Assembly: GCA_937139475.1 (NCBI GenBank)
Contig: CAKZQF010000203.1
Span: 1 to 38,431 of the forward strand
Source of the DNA: an uncultured Gammaproteobacteria bacterium
GTDB lineage: Bacteria > Pseudomonadota > Gammaproteobacteria > Enterobacterales > Psychrobiaceae
Reading direction: 5' to 3'
Length of the DNA: 38,431 nt
The notes beneath the pieces are model-generated. The model made no database searches and had not been told where the DNA came from. It worked only from the letters and a program-made list of their open reading frames with translations. Both the position numbers and the translations under genes were made by a program. Of the stretch, positions 23,932 through 33,241 are shown piece after piece; within the stretch, counting starts at the first letter, position 1; each line of letters starts with the position of its first letter.

Positions 23932-26469
23932 TTAGCTTAAATTGCGAATTAGTTCATTTGGGGGCAATTGGGTTAAGTCTTTACAGGCCCTTGTGCCAAT
24001 AAGTGCAACAAAAACACTGCCAATAACTGTCGCGCTAAGCCACAGCATTGGGTGTGGCTGCCAAGACATTTCAATGACAAAGGTTTGAATAAGCCATAAC
24101 GCCAGCTCTGTGGTTAATGCCGCTATAAACCCTGCTAACGCGCCACTAATTAAGAACTCGATCGCAATGGCGCGTTTTAGTAGTTTTTTACCTGCGCCAA
24201 GCGTACGTAGGATCACCAAATCCTGATGACGCTGTTGGTAGCTCGCTTGTATTTGTACTAATAATACTAAGACGCTGGCACAAATCACCAATACCATAAT
24301 ATAAGATAGCGCTAGTGATACTTGCTCGATAATTTCTTTGAGCTTTTTAATCAAACGATCGATCTTTATTAAAGAGATTGTTGGATACTGACTCAGCAAC
24401 TCTTTGAGCATATGGCGCTGCTCATTTGGCAGGTAAAATGATGAAATATAAGTTGAGGGCATATCACCAAGTGCTGCACGATTAAATATTAGGATAAAGT
24501 TTGGTCTCATCGAGCGCCAATGCACATGTCGTAAACTGGTTACTTTGGCATTCACTTCTTCTTCGCCAATCAAAATGGTCAATGTGTCTCCTATTTTGAC
24601 ATCTAAGCGTTTAGCCGCGTCATGCTCAATTGAAACCTGATGCTCCTGTTCATCCTTGTCCCACCATTGGCCCGCCTCTATCGGGTTTTGATCGGGTAAG
24701 GTGTCGCGCCATGTCAAACTTAGCTCACGACCAAAACCACGTCGTCCACTTCGCTTATTTTTTGTTTCACTATTACCTTCGCTATCATAGCCGCCAATTT
24801 TCTCGCCATTTATTTTGGACATTCTGCCGCGAATAATTGGATACAGATCGCTACTTTCAACGTGATAGCGCTGCATTAATGCCTCAATCGGCTGCACCTG
24901 ATCTGGTGTCACATTCCCCAGAAAATGATTAGCGGTTCCGCTGGGGATTTGAGCTTGCCATTCATCGACTAATTCATTGCGAAGCAATAAAATGATAAGC
25001 ATCAGCATAATTGCGGTGGCGATACTGGCAATTTGCATGCTGGCGGCGCTAGCTCGTTGGTAAAGTGAGGCAATTGCCAGCTGCCAAGGGCTAGCAGCGC
25101 TGAATTTTTTACCGCGGGACAATCTAATTAATCCAAGGGCCAATAGGCTCAACAGCGCGGCAATTAATGCAGCAACACACAGCGTAATTAAACTTAAGCG
25201 CAAATCTTGGCTATAGATAAGCAGTAACAAGAATATCGCACCACCGAACACCAAGCCGTTTAGCCACAGTTTAAATGGCTGTGGGTGCATATCTCGTTTA
25301 ATGACCCGCATCACTGGAACGTTAAATAAGCGCAGCATAGGCGTTAATGAAAACATCGCAGCACAAATGGCACCGGTGCTTATGGCGATTGCAAAAGGCT
25401 TGAAGCCTAAGCTTGGCAACTGAGCCGGCAGGCTCTGTGGGAGATAGTAGGCTACCAAGGAAAAAGCGCTTTCTTGCAGTAAAAAGCCGACAATTAATCC
25501 GATGATAATGCCGACAAAAGTCAAAGTACTTAGCTGAAATAAGAATATTTTTCGAATGATATTATCCTTGGTTCCCAGCGTTTTAAGCAAAGCGACCGCG
25601 TCAAACTGGGTTTGGCTGTATCGTTGAGCTGTTACGCTGATGGCTGTGGCCGCGAGAATAATTCCCAGTAAGCTTGCTAATAATAGGAATTGGTTTGCAC
25701 GCTTTAGGGAGCCAGCCAACGGCGAACGTTCGCCTTTGATATCCTGCCAGTTTTGATTGGTGCTAAGCTTTGGCTTTATTGCTTGGTAATAATCGCTAAG
25801 ATTTGCTTCAGTGCCACTATATAGATAATTATAATAGAGTCGGCTTCCCGGCCCAATTATCTTAGTTGCTGGCACGTCTTTAGCGTTGATGAAAATAGTT
25901 GGTGATGAATTGAAAATAGAAAACGAAGCGTCGGGTTCCTGAGTAATAATACCTGCAACCCTAAATAGCGCATCGCCAACTTCCAGCTTATCGCCAATAG
26001 CAATATTTAGCCGATCAAGCACTTCGTTCACGACCCAAACACCGCCAAGGGGAGGTGGCCCGTAGACGACATCGCCCTGACTATCAATGGGAGAATTAGC
26101 CAATGGCTTGGTACTTATTTTCAACTCGCCACGTAACGGGTAAGGCCCCGAAACTGCTTTGGTATAGGCAAGCAGCATCTGCTCATTTGCAAATACCATC
26201 GAGTTAAAGCTCAGGTAACTCGCTTGGTTTAATTCAAATTCATTGGCTTGGTCAAGTAAGCTATCATCGATGGGGTGTGCCGAAGATAGTACGCGATCAG
26301 CGGCTAGGAAGTTGTTGCTCTTAACCACAAGCGCCTGATTTAACCGCTCACCAAAGCCACTTAGCGAAAACACCGAGGTAACCGCTAGCGCTATAGCCAG
26401 TAGAAAAATAGTTAACTCCCCCCGCTTTAATTGCTGGCTTAGTAAAGCGTAAGCTGGCTTAAACCACAT
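23932..26469 (-). CDS. ybbP: ABC transporter permease, YbbP-like (FtsX/MacB superfamily)
   Basis: The 845-residue membrane protein has an N-terminal helix, a large extracytoplasmic domain and FtsX-type helix groups: LASLLGIILAATAISVTAQR, TFVGIIIGLIVGFLL and a C-terminal set (IMVLVICASVLVLLVQIQASYQQR, DLVILRTLGA). This is the MacB/LolC superfamily, which uses ATP for mechanical work at the membrane or lipoprotein handling rather than classic import. The upstream in-frame ATG at 26529 would overlap the ATPase gene by 71 bp. ATG 26469 is preferred: it has AGGAG upstream and overlaps the ATPase stop by only 11 bp. It forms an operon with the ATPase, divergent from a TesA-like gene, as in E. coli. 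Confidence 0.9.
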   Translation of the reverse strand: MWFKPAYALLSQQLKRGELTIFLLAIALAVTSVFSLSGFGERLNQALVVKSNNFLAADRVLSSAHPIDDSLLDQANEFELNQASYLSFNSMVFANEQMLLAYTKAVSGPYPLRGELKISTKPLANSPIDSQGDVVYGPPPLGGVWVVNEVLDRLNIAIGDKLEVGDALFRVAGIITQEPDASFSIFNSSPTIFINAKDVPATKIIGPGSRLYYNYLYSGTEANLSDYYQAIKPKLSTNQNWQDIKGERSPLAGSLKRANQFLLLASLLGIILAATAISVTAQRYSQTQFDAVALLKTLGTKDNIIRKIFLFQLSTLTFVGIIIGLIVGFLLQESAFSLVAYYLPQSLPAQLPSLGFKPFAIAISTGAICAAMFSLTPMLRLFNVPVMRVIKRDMHPQPFKLWLNGLVFGGAIFLLLLIYSQDLRLSLITLCVAALIAALLSLLALGLIRLSRGKKFSAASPWQLAIASLYQRASAASMQIASIATAIMLMLIILLLRNELVDEWQAQIPSGTANHFLGNVTPDQVQPIEALMQRYHVESSDLYPIIRGRMSKINGEKIGGYDSEGNSETKNKRSGRRGFGRELSLTWRDTLPDQNPIEAGQWWDKDEQEHQVSIEHDAAKRLDVKIGDTLTILIGEEEVNAKVTSLRHVHWRSMRPNFILIFNRAALGDMPSTYISSFYLPNEQRHMLKELLSQYPTISLIKIDRLIKKLKEIIEQVSLALSYIMVLVICASVLVLLVQIQASYQQRHQDLVILRTLGAGKKLLKRAIAIEFLISGALAGFIAALTTELALWLIQTFVIEMSWQPHPMLWLSATVIGSVFVALIGTRACKDLTQLPPNELIRNLS

Positions 26470-27211
26470 TGTTAAGCTCCTCTTGCTCTGTCTCAATGGT
26501 CGTTGCTTCTTCGCTAACCCGGCCATCACTCATCGTAATGACGCGTTGGCAGTTCTGCGCTAAACGAGTGTCATGAGTGACCAATACTAAGGTGGTGTGA
26601 TGCTGCTGGTTTAGTTCAAAGAGTAATCGCTCGATACGTTTACCGTTATCACCATCTAAGTTCCCCGTTGGCTCATCGGCGAATAAAATCGTCGGACGGC
26701 AAATAAAGGCGCGGGCAATGGCGACTCGTTGTTGCTCACCACCAGAAAGCTGGTTTGGGTAATGATCGCCACGATGACTAAGTCCAACTTCCTCTAATAG
26801 TTCCTGGGCGTGTCGCTCGGCATCTTCCATGCCTGATAATTGCGCTGGAAGCATAATGTTCTCTAGCGCTGTTAATGCAGGAAGAAGCAGAAATGATTGG
26901 AAAATAAAGCCAACTTTGTCGCTACGCAATTTGGTTCTCTGCTCTTCGTCTAATTGATGCAGTGGCGCACCGTCTAGCCAAACCTCTCCCTCACTTGCGC
27001 AATCAAGGCCAGCTAACAAGCCAAGCAGTGTTGACTTGCCAGAGCCAGAAGCACCGACAATTGCGATCGATTGTCCACGCTTGACATTTAGTGAGATAGA
27101 CTTGAGTATCTCTAGTAAACCATTATTAACTTCAACGCGTTTGATAAGATTTTTGACGATGATGACATTTTCTTGTTCTAAGGGTGCAGGTGCATTCATT
27201 TTTAGGTCCAT
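26459..27211 (-). CDS. ybbA: ABC transporter ATP-binding protein, YbbA-like
   Basis: The 250-residue ATPase has Walker [10 protein letters not shown], a Q-loop ([12 protein letters not shown]), signature [14 protein letters not shown], Walker [13 protein letters not shown] and an H-loop (LVLVTHD). The ADEPTGNLD form is typical of the LolD/MacB/YbbA group. It partners with the YbbP-like permease just downstream. ATG 27211 shares bases with the divergent TesA start codon; a second in-frame ATG at 27199 would relieve this overlap and is possible. Cytoplasmic, at the inner face of the inner membrane. Confidence 0.93.
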   Translation of the reverse strand: MDLKMNAPAPLEQENVIIVKNLIKRVEVNNGLLEILKSISLNVKRGQSIAIVGASGSGKSTLLGLLAGLDCASEGEVWLDGAPLHQLDEEQRTKLRSDKVGFIFQSFLLLPALTALENIMLPAQLSGMEDAERHAQELLEEVGLSHRGDHYPNQLSGGEQQRVAIARAFICRPTILFADEPTGNLDGDNGKRIERLLFELNQQHHTTLVLVTHDTRLAQNCQRVITMSDGRVSEEATTIETEQEELNNVV

Positions 27212-27806
27212 GATACTGATTGGGCTATCAATTAGTCTGTTAATACCAGCGAAAGCGACTAATGTGCTGTTATTAGGAGATAGTCTCAGTGCTAGCTACG
27301 GAATGCAAGCGTCCAAAGGCTGGGCGCATTTAGCTCAGCAGCAGTTGCAACAAAAGTTTCCTGAATTTTCTTTGCTTAATTTCAGTGCAAGTGGTGAAAC
27401 AACTGGCGGTGGTAAGGCACGTCTTAAGCGCCTTTTGGATAAAAATGAAGTCGATATTCTATGGATTGAGTTGGGGGGGAATGACGGCCTGCGTGGGTAT
27501 CCGATAAATACAATTAGTAACAATTTAAGAGAAATGATCATAATGGCCAAAGAGCGAGGCTTGGCAGTTATACTTACTCAGGTTAAAATTCCACCAAGTA
27601 TGGGAAGACGTTATACCACGATGTTTTCCGATTTATTTCCAACAATAGCACGTGATGAAACGATAGCTTTAATGCCATTTTTTATTGAGTCCTTGGCTGG
27701 TGACCCTGCGATGATGCAGGCTGATCAGATCCACCCTAATGAGGCCGCACAACCTATTATTGCCCAGGTCATCGTAGATTACTTTAGCGCTTATTTAGTT
27801 AATTAA
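27210..27806 (+). CDS. tesA: TesA-like esterase/thioesterase (SGNH hydrolase)
   Basis: The 198-residue protein has the SGNH blocks: GDSLSASYG with the catalytic Ser, a Gly-containing block II, GGNDGLRG (block III Asn) and DQIHPNEAA with the catalytic Asp and His. This matches TesA, a periplasmic acyl-CoA thioesterase/lysophospholipase/protease I. The signal peptide is short ([16 protein letters not shown]) and lacks the usual positive N-terminal residue. An upstream non-ATG start that includes the Arg two codons before this ATG cannot be excluded, since the reading frame stays open. It is divergent from ybbA-ybbP with no intergenic space, a conserved gene order in gammaproteobacteria. Confidence 0.9.
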   Translation: MILIGLSISLLIPAKATNVLLLGDSLSASYGMQASKGWAHLAQQQLQQKFPEFSLLNFSASGETTGGGKARLKRLLDKNEVDILWIELGGNDGLRGYPINTISNNLREMIIMAKERGLAVILTQVKIPPSMGRRYTTMFSDLFPTIARDETIALMPFFIESLAGDPAMMQADQIHPNEAAQPIIAQVIVDYFSAYLVN

Positions 27807-27857
27807 GCCTTAGGCTATAATGGGCAGTGAGATTTCTTAAGAGTAAGCACCAGCGTA

Positions 27858-27909
27858 ATAAAAAAACGGAGCCAGGCCAATCGTTTTATTGAGTGGCACT
27901 GCTCCGTTT
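27858..27909 (-). terminator. Terminator of the STN TonB-receptor gene
   Basis: On the minus strand AACGGAGC pairs with GCTCCGTT across a 28-nt interior that holds a further short GCCA/TGGC stem. A run of seven T follows. It lies 25 bp after the receptor stop codon. The plus strand has only three T after the stem, so it acts weakly on tesA. Confidence 0.8.
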
Positions 27910-27933
27910 GATAGTTAATGACTAAAAACAGGG

Positions 27934-30921
27934 TTAGAAATTATACTCCACGCCGGCATAGTAATAGGCACCATTAAAGCCAAATGGTGCAGAACGGCGA
28001 GAGTAGGTGAACACGCCCGGGCTGCTGACAATAGTATTGCCACTGGCATCGACAATTGTACCAGTACGTGAATTACCAATTTCATTTTCATCAGGGTATA
28101 CATCAAAGATATTATTGCCACCGATGTTAATGGATAATTTGTCGTTGATTTGATATTTAACACGTAAATCTGTGAGGATCTCAGCGCCATAAGTCTGACG
28201 ATCACCATCAGTTACCGTGTATTCGCCATAGCGGTTTAAGGCTAAGTTTATCGATAAATCTTCAAGCGTATATAGACCACTTATACTGATGCGATCTTCC
28301 GGCTGCCACTCTTCAATAATTGAAATATCTTGGCTAGAGAAAATATCAGAAGCAGGAATATCACCTAGTGCACTGTTTGGTGGCGTGAATATTTTAGCGA
28401 CTTCTGTCTCAGTAAAGTTCGCCGCAAAGGTCAAGTTAAGATCACCATCGCCTAATTGAGTATTCCATGCGGTAATAATATCAACACCTTGGGTTTCTGT
28501 ATCTGCGCCGTTTAAGAAGAACTGGCCTGCACCTGCCCCCGCGGCGGTTAACGCATTATCTAGGCTGGTGGCTAAACCAAATCCCAGCTTATTACTGATC
28601 ACGATGCGATCATCGATATCAATCGAGTAGAAATCGACAGTGACATTGATTTCATCATTAAGCCTGATCACCGAGCCAATACTAAAGTTCTTTGACTCTT
28701 CTTCTTTTAGTTCTGGAATGCCGATTGATTTAGCCAGAGTACTATCATTGCGGAATGTACCAATCTGAACAGCAATTTGATCGCCGCTTGGGTCGGCAGG
28801 GTTAGTGATAAACTGCGTACTGATGTTGTTAAAGTATAGTTGTTGCATTGACGGTGCGCGGAAACCAGTGCTCATTGCACCACGAATAGAAACATCGTCC
28901 GTTAGTGACCAGTTGGCTGCTAGTTTGAAGTTAGTGCTATCGCCAAAGCCTTCGTAATCATCGTAACGAACAGCACCGCTGATGAGCACATCTTCGGTTA
29001 ATTCTGTTTCCATATCGACATAAAACGATAGGACATCACGTGTTTCATCGACTTCTGATACAGGACCTATGCCACCAAAACCCTGAGTGCCAGCACTGCG
29101 GTCAGTTGCATATAAACTAACACCGTTTTCGGTATCGTAATCGCGATAAGAGTACTCTTCGCCCGCTATTACCTTGTATTCGTCAGTGCGAATTTCTGCG
29201 CCCATGGCAAGGGCGAAAGCATCATACTGTTTGGTATAGTCTAGGTTAATGGTTTGCAAGGCTAACTCGAGGCCATAGGCGGCAGCTTCGCGCGGCACAG
29301 TAGCACGGATCTCATCCGCACTCATACTCGAGGTATAGCGTAAAGAGTTGGCAAAGGATGAATTAATGGTATCGCTGGTGACATAATCAATCTTATTTTT
29401 GCCATAGGTGTACGATAAGTCCAATGACGCATCATTATCAAATTCCGTTTTAAACCCAAAGTTATAAGAAACATCATTTATCTCTGAGTTAATTTTGGGC
29501 AAAAATCCCGCAGGAATAGTGGCATCGCCATCTTGTAACTGTGCATTACCACCTGAATTGTTGTTATGACGAAAGAAAGCTGCCGACTGATTATCACGCT
29601 TCGAGTAGGTTACAAAGCCGTAAAGCTCGCCTCCACCCAGTTCATAGCCCGTATTGATCGTCACTGCGAACTGTTCTGAATCAGCATCGCCAATTCGAAA
29701 AGTATTTCTAGTTGCTGTCGCTTCGCGAGGATCGCCAGCTAACTTAGCGCCATTGGTGGCATCTGTACAACCTGAGAATTGGCAAGAACCATGCAAACCG
29801 GCACGATTGGTATGCTCACGATCGCGAAAGTTAAGTGTGGTATTTAAATAACCATCGTCACCAAGGGCGAACCCGTTGGAGACATCAATGTTAGTGCTGG
29901 CACCATCACCTTCGGAATATTCACCATAGGAAAGGGCAACGTTTCCGCCTTCTTCTGCATCTTTTAAGACGATATTTATAACACCGGCAATTGCATCTGA
30001 GCCGTATTGAGCAGCCGCACCATCACGAAGCACTTCAATGCGTTTTATTGCAGCGGCTGGAATAGCGTTCATATCGGTACCTGCCGTACCACGGCCAACA
30101 GAGGTGTTAATATGAATTAAGCTGGCTTGGTGGCGGCGTTTGCCATTAATAAGCACCAAGGTTTGGTCTGGGCCTAAGCCACGTAGGGTGGCTGGACGAA
30201 GGGCGTCAGTACCGTCACTGATGGCGGATGTCGAGAAATTGAATGACGGTGCGATGGCCTGAAGCATTCGGCCAACCTCAATCTGCCCTGTATTAGCTAA
30301 TGCTTCGGCCGATAGAATATCAACGGGAACGGGTAAATCGTCAGCGGAGCGACCTGCAACGCGGCTACCAATTACAGAAATTGCTTCAACTTTCTTTTCG
30401 GCGCTTGGGGTGTCTGCGGCGAGTGCATTTTGCCCTGCAGTTGCTAAAAGTGCTGGAACTAAAGCGGCTATTGTTGTTTTTTTCATTGGTGTTATCTTCC
30501 TATCATTATCGTCAGCTTGAATACTCAATTGACCAGAATTATTAATGACAGCGATTAAACCGGACCCTGTTAATAGTTGTTTTAGCCCTGAGTTTACCGA
30601 GTAGTAGCCTTTTAATTCATTCGCTTGATGTTTCCGTGCCAAATCAAATGAAAATATAATCGTTTGATTGGTCTTTTTGGCAAATTCAATTAAAGCTTTA
30701 TCAGCACGCTGTTCACTAATGTAAAAGCGCGTCAAGCCATCGGCTAAAGCATAGGGAGAAACTAACAAACTCAACAAAATGGTTGCTAGTAATGCTCGAA
30801 GCTTAGCGATACTTTGAATTCGATGGAATTGTTTAATCCATCCGCGCAATATTAGTAAACAGGTCAGCAGGGGAAATCCTCTATATTTATTTAAACTATC
30901 TTGATTTTCCAATAAATACAT
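27934..30921 (-). CDS. TonB-dependent receptor with STN domain, in-frame with an internal signal peptide
   Basis: The full frame is 995 residues. Residues 41-60 form a signal peptide ending YALA, followed by an STN (secretin/TonB short N-terminal) domain at about 63-135, which in FecA-type receptors contacts FecR. At residue 146 a second full signal peptide appears, MKKTTIAALVPALLATAGQ...ALA, then a TonB box-like region (EAISVIGSR), plug (VLINGKRR, IEVLRDGAAAQYGSDAIAGVINIV) and barrel ending in VEYNF. The Met146 codon at 30486 has its own ribosome site, so an 850-residue receptor without STN could also be made. FecI and FecR genes lie directly upstream. The long start at 30921 has only a weak ribosome site. 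Substrate unknown. Confidence 0.88.
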   Translation of the reverse strand: MYLLENQDSLNKYRGFPLLTCLLILRGWIKQFHRIQSIAKLRALLATILLSLLVSPYALADGLTRFYISEQRADKALIEFAKKTNQTIIFSFDLARKHQANELKGYYSVNSGLKQLLTGSGLIAVINNSGQLSIQADDNDRKITPMKKTTIAALVPALLATAGQNALAADTPSAEKKVEAISVIGSRVAGRSADDLPVPVDILSAEALANTGQIEVGRMLQAIAPSFNFSTSAISDGTDALRPATLRGLGPDQTLVLINGKRRHQASLIHINTSVGRGTAGTDMNAIPAAAIKRIEVLRDGAAAQYGSDAIAGVINIVLKDAEEGGNVALSYGEYSEGDGASTNIDVSNGFALGDDGYLNTTLNFRDREHTNRAGLHGSCQFSGCTDATNGAKLAGDPREATATRNTFRIGDADSEQFAVTINTGYELGGGELYGFVTYSKRDNQSAAFFRHNNNSGGNAQLQDGDATIPAGFLPKINSEINDVSYNFGFKTEFDNDASLDLSYTYGKNKIDYVTSDTINSSFANSLRYTSSMSADEIRATVPREAAAYGLELALQTINLDYTKQYDAFALAMGAEIRTDEYKVIAGEEYSYRDYDTENGVSLYATDRSAGTQGFGGIGPVSEVDETRDVLSFYVDMETELTEDVLISGAVRYDDYEGFGDSTNFKLAANWSLTDDVSIRGAMSTGFRAPSMQQLYFNNISTQFITNPADPSGDQIAVQIGTFRNDSTLAKSIGIPELKEEESKNFSIGSVIRLNDEINVTVDFYSIDIDDRIVISNKLGFGLATSLDNALTAAGAGAGQFFLNGADTETQGVDIITAWNTQLGDGDLNLTFAANFTETEVAKIFTPPNSALGDIPASDIFSSQDISIIEEWQPEDRISISGLYTLEDLSINLALNRYGEYTVTDGDRQTYGAEILTDLRVKYQINDKLSINIGGNNIFDVYPDENEIGNSRTGTIVDASGNTIVSSPGVFTYSRRSAPFGFNGAYYYAGVEYNF
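30484..30501 (-). promoter_or_regulatory. Internal ribosome site and ATG for a short form of the receptor
   Basis: On the minus strand AGGAAG (30496-30501) is 9 nt upstream of an in-frame ATG (30484-30486) that begins a textbook signal peptide. This is a better translation start than the one for the long form at 30921. Confidence 0.65.
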
Positions 30922-30976
30922 TGAAATAGCTAGTGCTAAATCATGGGTACCGGGGGGCTAGAATGGAAAGGAAAAT

Positions 30977-31004
30977 CGTGAGCCACAATGCAGCCGGGCT
31001 CACG
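30977..31004 (-). terminator. Hairpin between fecR-like and receptor genes
   Basis: A perfect 8-bp stem (CGTGAGCC and GGCTCACG) with a 12-nt interior lies 12 bp after the FecR stop. On the minus strand ATTTTCC follows, a weak T-run. It may be a leaky terminator or an mRNA-protecting hairpin that sets different levels of regulator and receptor. Confidence 0.55.
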
Positions 31005-31016
31005 CTTTGGTAGGTT

Positions 31017-32069
31017 TTAATTGGCTAGAGTGAGCTCGATAACATCGTGCTTGTTACGATTAGTAACAATATTAAAGTTACTATTTAGCGAGGACAACAG
31101 CCCGTCAATATCACCGGCTTTAAAGTATCCTGCTACCTTAAGCTCGGCTAATTGCGGATCACTGATTTCAAATTTTGTCGAGGTGTAGCGTCCAACTTCA
31201 ATTAAGGCTTGCTCTAATGGCTCACCCTCAAAAATAAGCATGCCTTGTTGCCAAGCTAAGTCTCGTTGCAATTGTTCTAATGGCACTTCAACTACAGGGG
31301 CATTGATATTAGATTTTATTACGGCTTTTTGACCGGCAGTAACTAAGGTTCCAGCTAATGGTGTGGTGTTTTGTGTTGCAATAAGTTTTGTTATTTTAGC
31401 GATTGATTCATCCGCTTTAGTGATCAAAACACGTCCCTCGCTTACGAGTAGCTCCATCGCTTTATCATCACTTTTTTGTACATTGAAGATTGTTCCAAGG
31501 GCGGTAAATGACTGAAGGCCCGCTGTGACAGTAAATGGTCGGGTTTTATCCTTTGCCACATCAAAACTAGCTTCACCTTGAATTAGGCTTATCTTGCGAT
31601 GATTTTGTGAATAGCTGACTTGTACAATGCTGTCAGTATTTAAATGAATTTTAGTGCCATCGGTCAGGATATAGTTAGCCTGCTCACCTATTTTGGTGCT
31701 AATAGAGCGATTGTTTGCTAGCTCAGATTGATTGTCTAGCGAAAATAGTCCTTCATTAAATAGTAGGTTAGCGCTCAGTAATGTCATTAAGGCGATACTT
31801 GCTGCGATGGCCATACGAGACCAACCTGTTTTAGGATGTTTTGTTTGTTGCGCGAGTGGGAAAAGTGTATTTAATTGATTTAAAACGGTTAAGTCATCCC
31901 AGAACCTTGCCATTTCTAAGAGGGCCTCATGATGTTTGGGGCTCTCGTTCAACCAATCACTTAATTGCGTGACTTCTTCTGGAGCAAGCTCACGATCTAG
32001 CCGGCTAATCCATAGACATGATTGTTCTTGTATGTGAAGCTTTTGATTTAGTTGACTAATTTTACTCAT
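31017..32069 (-). CDS. FecR-family anti-sigma factor / sigma regulator
   Basis: The 350-residue protein has the FecR layout. An N-terminal cytoplasmic domain (WISRLDRELAPEEVTQLSDW, then SPKHHEALLEMARFWDDL; DUF4880 type) binds the sigma factor. One membrane helix lies at about 85-105 (MAIAASIALMTLLSANLLF). The periplasmic FecR domain has YILTDGTKIHLNTDSIV and IQGEASFDVAKDKTRPFTV. A C-terminal STN-like module (about 275-348, IFEGEPLEQALIEVGRYTSTKFEI) completes it. It starts on the overlapping stop/start TAATG of the sigma gene, so synthesis is coupled. It should relay receptor occupancy to the ECF sigma factor. Confidence 0.94.
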   Translation of the reverse strand: MSKISQLNQKLHIQEQSCLWISRLDRELAPEEVTQLSDWLNESPKHHEALLEMARFWDDLTVLNQLNTLFPLAQQTKHPKTGWSRMAIAASIALMTLLSANLLFNEGLFSLDNQSELANNRSISTKIGEQANYILTDGTKIHLNTDSIVQVSYSQNHRKISLIQGEASFDVAKDKTRPFTVTAGLQSFTALGTIFNVQKSDDKAMELLVSEGRVLITKADESIAKITKLIATQNTTPLAGTLVTAGQKAVIKSNINAPVVEVPLEQLQRDLAWQQGMLIFEGEPLEQALIEVGRYTSTKFEISDPQLAELKVAGYFKAGDIDGLLSSLNSNFNIVTNRNKHDVIELTLAN

Positions 32070-32662
32070 TACTTAAAAACTCTTGTCACATTGGCCTTGT
32101 GGGCATTTGTGATCTTATCATCGAGGGCTGCTTTATATTTTGCTTTAGAGGCACCACTCTCGGTTTTTTGGATGTATTGTACACTCTTTAGCAGTCCTTT
32201 CGCGACGTGTTTTTCTACAGTACTTTGGCTTATATCAAGATAAGCAGCAATTTCTTTTTGGCTTAAACCATATACCTTTTTTAAGATAAAGCATTTACGC
32301 ACCTGCCCAGAGAGTTGCTCTGTTGCACGGCAAAATAGTAAAAAACGTTCTTTCGAGGCGAATTCATCCTCAAAAGAGCCTGTATTTAATTCGACAGGTG
32401 ACTCAACGAAATCCTCTATTGAGTCATTAAGTTTGTTTGCTGATTTTGCGACATGATTTAAAGCGAGGTTCTTAGCTGTGGTGAGCATGTAACTGCGCGC
32501 ATACTTTATTTCGTGATCTAACTGTGCCTGGTAACTACGAATAAAGGTATCTTGGACAATGTCATCAATATCTTCGGGCCGCACTATTTTGCTAACAACT
32601 TTTCTTAGCTTTGCTGCATAGTTAACGAATATATCCGATATATTGTTGTTTTTGTCCACCAA
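32069..32662 (-). CDS. ECF RNA polymerase sigma factor, FecI-type
   Basis: The 197-residue sigma factor has region 2 (IVRPEDIDDIVQDTFIRSYQA) and region 4 (LSGQVRKCFILKKVYGLSQKE, IAAYLDISQSTVEKHVAKGL), with no region 1 or 3, as in ECF sigma factors. The nominal start is TTG 32662. GTG 32659 is one codon later and gives a more usual 8-nt spacing to GGAAG, so the true start may be that. It is coupled to the FecR gene by a 1-bp overlap. It is expected to transcribe the downstream receptor gene when released by FecR. I saw no convincing Fur box in the short upstream gap. Confidence 0.93.
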   Translation of the reverse strand: MVDKNNNISDIFVNYAAKLRKVVSKIVRPEDIDDIVQDTFIRSYQAQLDHEIKYARSYMLTTAKNLALNHVAKSANKLNDSIEDFVESPVELNTGSFEDEFASKERFLLFCRATEQLSGQVRKCFILKKVYGLSQKEIAAYLDISQSTVEKHVAKGLLKSVQYIQKTESGASKAKYKAALDDKITNAHKANVTRVFK

Positions 32663-32737
32663 TCAAGCTTCCGTGTGTGTCGATTCATGTTACCTTAATG
32701 TGAAATTAAAGTTAAATCAATAGTGCCGATTATGGCA

Positions 32738-33220
32738 CTAATCTATCTGCTCAATTAATAACAAGCGTACATCTTTACAAACCTGGGTTTTTTTATCTAT
32801 TCCCTTGCTTTGGTGCCGTTGGCTGTTCTTTAAATAGATAATGACCGAACAGGGGGTATTTCCCCGACCACTTGGTCGAAACCTTACTTGCTCGATCTCT
32901 GCGATGTTAAAGGTAACCTCGTTACTCGCAGTAAAGAGGTTGGCGTAAGTTAATTGCATATGTGTATTGAAGAGTTGTCCCTGAATAAAGCGGTTTGATA
33001 TGTTTTGGTAAGCAAAAACAAGTAAAACGATGCAGATCATTGAGCTAACTTTCAATGCATAAGCAAGCGAGCGCTTCTCGTGGAAAAAACGAATAGCCAG
33101 CAACAGGGCGATGAAAACAAACAAGATAAAAAGGCAGGTGAAATAAAAATCCCCTATCGGCCCTTCACGCGAGGTCGCGAAGAAAACAATAGGGGACTCA
33201 TAGTTGTTAATCACATCCAC
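32738..33220 (-). CDS. Small two-helix membrane protein of unknown function
   Basis: The 160-residue product has two hydrophobic helices (about 25-44 FYFTCLFILFVFIALLLAI and 55-71) and a C-terminal soluble part rich in beta strands (VTFNIAEIEQVRF, SVIIYLKNSQ). The soluble part looks PH-like, but that is a weak impression. I do not recognise the family. It follows the Na+ symporter gene by 21 bp on the same strand, so the two may be co-transcribed; 75 bp separate it from the sigma gene. Confidence 0.7.
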   Translation of the reverse strand: MDVINNYESPIVFFATSREGPIGDFYFTCLFILFVFIALLLAIRFFHEKRSLAYALKVSSMICIVLLVFAYQNISNRFIQGQLFNTHMQLTYANLFTASNEVTFNIAEIEQVRFRPSGRGNTPCSVIIYLKNSQRHQSKGIDKKTQVCKDVRLLLIEQID

Positions 33221-33241
33221 GATTAACTCAATTACTGCTGC

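Noticed and set aside
26470..26529. Twenty extra residues at the YbbP-like N-terminus
   Set aside because: The extension lies inside the ybbA coding region; ATG 26469 has a strong ribosome site and is the usual coupled arrangement.
27036..27209. Long N-terminal extension of the TesA-like protein
   Set aside because: It is antisense to ybbA and would bury the signal peptide; only the last few codons could plausibly belong to the gene.
32663..32737. Fur box upstream of the FecI-type gene
   Set aside because: I looked for a GATAAT-type repeat in the 75-bp gap and found no convincing match.
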